In this document: piece after piece, positions 50,236 to 54,803 of the stretch | How positions within the stretch are numbered: position 1 is the stretch's first letter | How the letters are laid out: the number at the start of each line of letters is the position of its first letter | DNA from: Candidatus Microbacterium stercoravium | GTDB taxonomy: Bacteria; Actinomycetota; Actinomycetes; Actinomycetales; Microbacteriaceae | Assembly (NCBI GenBank): GCA_019117025.1 | Contig: DXAM01000092.1 | Location: 1 to 54,803, forward strand | Direction of reading: 5' to 3' | Length of the DNA: 54,803 nucleotides | The notes under the pieces: model-generated | Seen by the model: only the letters and a program-made list of their open reading frames with translations | What the model was told of the DNA's origin: nothing | The model's database searches: none | Translations under genes and position numbers: made by a program

Positions 50236-51234
50236 CTACGGCATCAACCCGCGAATCGCGCGTGGACGCGATCGCAGCAGCGACCAGGCGGTATCGACAT
50301 CGTGCTGCATCTGCTCCTTGAGCGGTTCCATACCGTCGAACGCCACCATGCCGCGGATCCGATACGAGAAGCTCACATCGACCGTGCGGTGGTACAGATC
50401 GAGGTCATGGCGACCGAGCACGTGAGCTTCGACGACCCGTTCGGGCACATCGTCGAACGTCGGGTTGGTGCCGACGGATATCGCCGCCGGGAACTGCGCA
50501 CCGATCGCCAGCTCGCCGTCGGGCGGCCGCACCGCGACCCAACCGGCGTACACGCCGTCGGCGGGCACGAATCCGGTGAGATCGGGGGCGAGGTTCGCGG
50601 TCGGAAAGCCGAGCTCGCGGCCGCGCTGCAGTCCGTGCACGACGGTACCGCGCACCGCATGCGCGTGGCCGAGGACCTTCGCCGCGCGCTCGACGTCTCC
50701 CTCGGCGAGCAGCTCGCGGATCCATGTGGACGACACACGGCGTCCTGTCTTCTGGTCGCCGCTCGCGACATCTGCGATGACCGCGACGGTGAAACCGTGC
50801 TCGCGGCCCATCTCGGCGAGCATGTCGGGATTGCCCCTGCCTCCGCGTCCGAACCGGAAGTCCTCGCCCACCAGCACGCGCGACGCGTGCAGCCCGTCGA
50901 CGAGATAGCGCGTGACGAAGTCTTCCGCGGACACCGCCGCGAGCTGCTCGTCGAACCTCAGCACGAGGGTCGCGTCGAGCCCCGTCGCCGCGAGCAGGTC
51001 GATCTTCTGATCGACGCCGACCACGAGCTCGGGGCAGTGCTCGGGCGCGATGGTCGCGAGCGGATTCCGATCGAACGTCACGGCGACCGTGCGCGCGTCG
51101 CACGAGGCGGCGTCGATCAGCAGGTGATCGATGATCGTGCGGTGCCCGGCGTGCACGCCGTCGAACTTTCCGATCGCGACGACCGTGTCGCCGAAGTCGC
51201 TCGGCAGCTCTGAGGGGTCGTCGACGACGATCAT
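50236..51234 (-). CDS. ribF: Bifunctional riboflavin kinase/FAD synthetase
   Basis: VVAIGKFDGVHAGHRTIIDHLL, LVGEDFRFGRGGRGN, GRELGFPTANL, SFSYRIRGMVAFDGMEPLKEQM. Confidence 0.96.
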   Translation of the reverse strand: MIVVDDPSELPSDFGDTVVAIGKFDGVHAGHRTIIDHLLIDAASCDARTVAVTFDRNPLATIAPEHCPELVVGVDQKIDLLAATGLDATLVLRFDEQLAAVSAEDFVTRYLVDGLHASRVLVGEDFRFGRGGRGNPDMLAEMGREHGFTVAVIADVASGDQKTGRRVSSTWIRELLAEGDVERAAKVLGHAHAVRGTVVHGLQRGRELGFPTANLAPDLTGFVPADGVYAGWVAVRPPDGELAIGAQFPAAISVGTNPTFDDVPERVVEAHVLGRHDLDLYHRTVDVSFSYRIRGMVAFDGMEPLKEQMQHDVDTAWSLLRSRPRAIRGLMP

Positions 51235-51659
51235 CGCTTCTCCTCGTTGCGCTGCGAGGCGAGGTACCAGATGCCGGCCAGCGGCAGCACGAGCGGAATC
51301 CAGACGTACCCGCTGCCGTACTGCGACCACACGGTCGCGTCGGCGTGGAACACGTCGGGTGCGGCGAGGCTCAGGGTGCCGACGATGATGACGCCGACGA
51401 GCTCGAACAGTACGGCGATCCACGCGACGCGGTACCAGGCTCGGCTGCGCGAGAGCAGCAGGGCGATGGTGGCGAGGATGTAGACGACGGCCGCCGCAGC
51501 GCTCAGCAGATAGGGCACCGGCGCCTGTTCGAAGCGCGACGCGATCTGCACGAACGATCGACCGGTCGAGGCGAGCGCCATCACGGCGTAGACGAAGGCG
51601 AGCACCGTGCCGATCCCGGTGATGCGGCGCGACGGGCGGATGTCAGTCATATCACTCAC
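51231..51659 (-). CDS. Hypothetical four-TM membrane protein
   Basis: 142 aa hydrophobic ORF in truB-ribF operon; 4-nt overlap with ribF. Confidence 0.75.
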   Translation of the reverse strand: MSDMTDIRPSRRITGIGTVLAFVYAVMALASTGRSFVQIASRFEQAPVPYLLSAAAAVVYILATIALLLSRSRAWYRVAWIAVLFELVGVIIVGTLSLAAPDVFHADATVWSQYGSGYVWIPLVLPLAGIWYLASQRNEEKR

Positions 51660-51670
51660 AGTTTATGGCG

Positions 51671-52039
51671 TCACGCCGCGGCCACAGTCCAGATGACGTG
51701 CATGCGGTAGGTCATGACCGCGACGGCGAGCGCGAGCACGCCCATGACGACGACGCTCCACCTGCCCCGGTCGACGAATGCCCAGATGATGCCGGCGAGC
51801 GGCAGAACGGCGGCAGAGACGAGATAGGTCCAGAATTCGAGCACGTTGCCCGCCGGTGCGTTGCCGGCGAACGGCGCGACGATCGCGACGACGATCTGCG
51901 CGATGAGCAGCAGCTGCACGACGGCGAGCGAGCCGACGGAGACGTCGCCGGGCCGCCGACCGGCGAGGCCGATCGCGATGCAGAGCGCGCCGGCGACGGC
52001 CGCGACCACGATCTGCGCGATCGTGAACCAGAGGATCAT
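51671..52039 (-). CDS. Hypothetical membrane protein
   Basis: 122 aa hydrophobic ORF from MILWFTIAQIVV; overlaps truB stop. Confidence 0.75.
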   Translation of the reverse strand: MILWFTIAQIVVAAVAGALCIAIGLAGRRPGDVSVGSLAVVQLLLIAQIVVAIVAPFAGNAPAGNVLEFWTYLVSAAVLPLAGIIWAFVDRGRWSVVVMGVLALAVAVMTYRMHVIWTVAAA

Positions 52040-52923
52040 CGGTCGGCCTGCGGCATGTTCATGGTGCTCTTCATCACGGATCCGCGGCGTTCGACGACGC
52101 CGATCAGCGCCCCCCGCGGATCGATCGCCGCGCGCGGGCCGTCGAACGGTTCGGGTGCAGCGACGCGCTTTCCGTGGCGCAGATCGCGCGCGGTCTCGTC
52201 GTCGACCTGGAGCGCGCCGAGCACGCGCGCGGCGGCGTCGGCGGGCGCGATGAGCGCGGCCTGTTCGAGGTCGTCGGCGGCGAAGGATCCCTCGACCCCG
52301 AAATCTCCGATGTGCGTGCGGCGCAGGCGCATGAGGTGTCCCCCGGTGCCGAGCGCGGATCCGAGGTCGCGCGCGAGGGCGCGGATGTATGTGCCCGATG
52401 AGCAATCGACCTCGACATCGACGTCGATGTGGTCGGCGGCGCGGCGGACCGAGACGATCTCGAAGCGGGACACCGTGACCTCGCGCGCCGCCAGCTCGAT
52501 GTCTTCGCCCGCGCGCACGCGGTCGTACGCGCGGCGCCCATCGACCTTGATCGCCGAGACCTTGCTCGGCACCTGCGAGATCGCGCCCGTAAGCGCGGCG
52601 ATGCCGTCGCGGATCCGTTCGTCGGAAACCGCCGAGACCGCCTCCGACGACGCGCACACATCGATCTCGCCGTCCGCATCGTCGGTCGTGGTCGTCTGAC
52701 CGAGCCGGATCGTCGCCTGATACGTCTTGCCGAGGCCCACGATGAACGTCAGCAGCCTCGTTGCGTGCTCGACGCCGACGATGAGCAGACCCGTCGCCAT
52801 GGGGTCGAGAGTGCCGGCATGACCGACTTTGCGTGTGCCGCGCGCGCGGCGCGCGCGAGCGACGACGTCGTGACTGGTGATGCCCGACGGTTTGTCGACG
52901 AGCAGGATCCCGGGTTCCGCCAT
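52036..52923 (-). CDS. truB: tRNA pseudouridine(55) synthase
   Basis: GILLVDKPSGITSHDVV, KVGHAGTLDPMATGLLIVGVEHATRL, CSSGTYIRALARDLG. Confidence 0.97.
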   Translation of the reverse strand: MAEPGILLVDKPSGITSHDVVARARRARGTRKVGHAGTLDPMATGLLIVGVEHATRLLTFIVGLGKTYQATIRLGQTTTTDDADGEIDVCASSEAVSAVSDERIRDGIAALTGAISQVPSKVSAIKVDGRRAYDRVRAGEDIELAAREVTVSRFEIVSVRRAADHIDVDVEVDCSSGTYIRALARDLGSALGTGGHLMRLRRTHIGDFGVEGSFAADDLEQAALIAPADAAARVLGALQVDDETARDLRHGKRVAAPEPFDGPRAAIDPRGALIGVVERRGSVMKSTMNMPQADR

Positions 52924-52946
52924 GTTGGTCAGCTTATTCTGGTCAG

Positions 52947-53396
52947 ATGCCCGATTCCTCCGAGCCCCTCGTCTCGTCCGCACGATTGGGCGATATGCAT
53001 CCCGCCACGCTGTACGGGATCCTTCGCCTGCGCTCCGACGTGTTCGTCGTCGAACAGGAGTGTCCTTACCCGGACCTCGACGGCCGAGACCTCGAAGAGG
53101 GCGCGCTGCAGCTCTGGATCTCCGAGGCGGGCCGCGTGCGCGCGACCGCGCGTCTGCTGCGCGACGGCGACGATCGCCGCATCGGCCGCGTCGTGACGAG
53201 CCGAGATGCGCGCGGATCCGGTTATGCGGCCCACATTCTGCGCGAGGCGATGCGCCTGGCCGACGGGCGCGTGATCCGCCTCGATGCGCAGGCGCACCTC
53301 GAGTTCTGGTACGCGCGCTTCGGTTTCCAGGTGACCGGCCCCGAATTCCTCGAGGACGGCATCCCGCACGTGCCGATGGCGTGCGCCGCGGCGTGA
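52947..53396 (+). CDS. GNAT family N-acetyltransferase (ElaA-like)
   Basis: LYGILRLRSDVFVVEQECPYPDLDGRDLE...RIGRVVTSRDARGSGYAAHILREAM...EFWYARFGFQVTGPEFLEDGIPHVPM. Confidence 0.93.
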   Translation: MPDSSEPLVSSARLGDMHPATLYGILRLRSDVFVVEQECPYPDLDGRDLEEGALQLWISEAGRVRATARLLRDGDDRRIGRVVTSRDARGSGYAAHILREAMRLADGRVIRLDAQAHLEFWYARFGFQVTGPEFLEDGIPHVPMACAAA

Positions 53397-53403
53397 GGCC
53401 GCC

Positions 53404-54066
53404 TCAGGCGCAGGGCTCGTACGAGGGCTGCTTGCCGGTGAGCGTGGAGACCGCCACCGCACCGTCGTATCCGTCGCGGTACGTGAATACGAGCTTGCTC
53501 GCCTCGTCGGCGACGACGACGTAGGAGTTGTCGGCGATGTCGGAGGGCTGCTCCGCGGCGCTCTCGTACGCGCCGAGCACCTGGGCCTTCGTGGACCCGA
53601 GACCGAGGTCTTCGTCAGTGCGCGGTCCGACGCCCATCGTGTCGCCGATCCAGCCGACGCTGACCTCGACGACCTCATCGGTGCCGTCGTAGCGATCCTT
53701 GATGACGATGACGTCGTACGCGTTGTCTTCGGCGACCCCATACGCGACGCCGTCGCAGGTGTCGAGCGTGCCGATCCCGCTTCCGCGGATCTCGTCGAGG
53801 ACCGTCGGGAAGTCGTCGCCGACGTCGATCGGCCCGATGCCGCGCTCGGTGACGACCCACGAATCGGGATCCGTCGGATCGTCGCGCTCGGTCTCTTCGG
53901 GCGTGGGAGTCGGAGACGTCGTGTACGGCGTGCTGCGCACCGACGCGGACGGTGACGTCTGCTCGGACACCGTCGGCGCGCTGCGCGTGCATCCCGAGAA
54001 GGCACCGATCCCCAGCACGAGCGCCACGGCAGCTGCCGCAATACGGCGCGCTCCGACGTTCGTCAT
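53404..54066 (-). CDS. Hypothetical lipoprotein
   Basis: 220 aa; lipobox VLGIGAFSGCTRS followed by Ser/Thr/Pro linker. Confidence 0.75.
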   Translation of the reverse strand: MTNVGARRIAAAAVALVLGIGAFSGCTRSAPTVSEQTSPSASVRSTPYTTSPTPTPEETERDDPTDPDSWVVTERGIGPIDVGDDFPTVLDEIRGSGIGTLDTCDGVAYGVAEDNAYDVIVIKDRYDGTDEVVEVSVGWIGDTMGVGPRTDEDLGLGSTKAQVLGAYESAAEQPSDIADNSYVVVADEASKLVFTYRDGYDGAVAVSTLTGKQPSYEPCA

Positions 54067-54195
54067 ATAACTCTCCGGGGGTAGATGTGTCGCGTTCCAG
54101 CAATCGACGTTACGCGTCTAATGACACAGCAGGGTTACGAACGACGCCGGTTTCACAACCGTTCCATCACGATCGCCTCCTCGTACACTGAGAGG

Positions 54196-54803
54196 ATGCG
54201 TGCGACCGATCTCTCCGAGGTGCTCGTGCCCTGGTATCTCGACAGCGCGCGCGACCTGCCGTGGCGCCGCCCGGGCTTCGGCGCCTGGGGCACGCTCGTG
54301 AGCGAGTTCATGCTGCAGCAGACGCCCGTGGCGCGCGTGATCCCGCGGCTCGAGGAGTGGCTCGATCGCTGGCCGACGCCGGCGGCCCTCGCCGATTCGT
54401 CGCCCGGGGAGGCCGTGACCCGCTGGGCGAACCTCGGCTATCCGCGCCGAGCCCTGTGGCTGCACCGGGCGGCGACCGAGATCCGCGATCGCCACGGCGG
54501 TGTCGTTCCGCGCGACGTCGATCAGCTCCTCGCGCTGACCGGCATCGGTGATTACACGGCCCGCGCCGTGGCCGTCTTCGCATATGGAGAACGGCACGCG
54601 GTCGTCGACACGAATACGCGTCGGGTCATGGCTCGTGCCCTCGACGGGCGGGCCGTTCCGGGCACCGCCCATCGCCGCGATCTCGAGCAGATGTCGACGC
54701 TCCTTCCCGACTCCGACGAGCGCGCGGCCGTCATGAACGCGGCCGTGATGGAGCTGGGACAGGTGATCTGCACGGCGCGGTCGCCTCGCTGCGGCGCCTG
54801 CCC
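54196..54803 (+). CDS. mutY: A/G-specific adenine glycosylase (truncated at window end)
   Basis: RDLPWRRPGFGAWGTLVSEFMLQQTPVARVIPRLEEWL, LPWR, LTGIGDYTARAVAVFAYGERHAVVDTNTRRV. Confidence 0.95.
   Translation, partial: MRATDLSEVLVPWYLDSARDLPWRRPGFGAWGTLVSEFMLQQTPVARVIPRLEEWLDRWPTPAALADSSPGEAVTRWANLGYPRRALWLHRAATEIRDRHGGVVPRDVDQLLALTGIGDYTARAVAVFAYGERHAVVDTNTRRVMARALDGRAVPGTAHRRDLEQMSTLLPDSDERAAVMNAAVMELGQVICTARSPRCGAC

Noticed and set aside
50236-52983. FMN riboswitch for ribF
   Set aside because: ribF is internal to an overlapping operon with no leader, and no RFN-like conserved elements were seen
54100-54195. Short repeats (CGGTT-tcac-AACCG) in the lipoprotein/mutY intergenic region
   Set aside because: Arms of 5 bp or less are expected by chance

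Overview
54.8 kb of a high-GC actinobacterial chromosome. Gene content and order look like Microbacteriaceae, probably Microbacterium; this is inferred from protein character, not from a search. The left 9 kb is a carbohydrate or sugar-acid utilisation locus: Gfo/Idh oxidoreductase, LacI regulator, enolase-superfamily enzyme, FadR-type GntR regulator, ABC sugar importer and a leaderless beta-helix protein. Next comes a conserved housekeeping block (miaA-miaB-recX-recA, ClgR-like HTH, cinA, pgsA, ftsK, rnj, dapA, folA, thyA, nagBA, dapB, pnp). A more accessory stretch at 29-36 kb holds an ECF sigma factor coupled to a membrane Ser/Thr kinase, a lipoprotein, a DUF2207-like membrane protein and a GT4-SGNH hydrolase fusion. 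The right side has rpsO, FKBP, PrsW, FAH, aspA, an S9 peptidase, pfkA, a pfkB-type kinase, a SNF2 helicase, ribF, truB and a partial mutY. No rRNA, tRNA, CRISPR array or IS element was recognised. Most notable: (i) the ECF sigma/kinase/lipoprotein locus with an ECF-like promoter before the lipoprotein; (ii) a RecA-NDp (PafBC-type) promoter match upstream of recA; (iii) a shared GntR operator candidate, AACATnnnTCATRTGAT, on both sides of the GntR gene; (iv) an enolase-superfamily enzyme apparently lacking the His-Asp dyad; (v) a GT4-SGNH fusion; (vi) convergent-gene inverted repeats sharing a TGTCCCG core; (vii) a hairpin over the TTG start of pnp.
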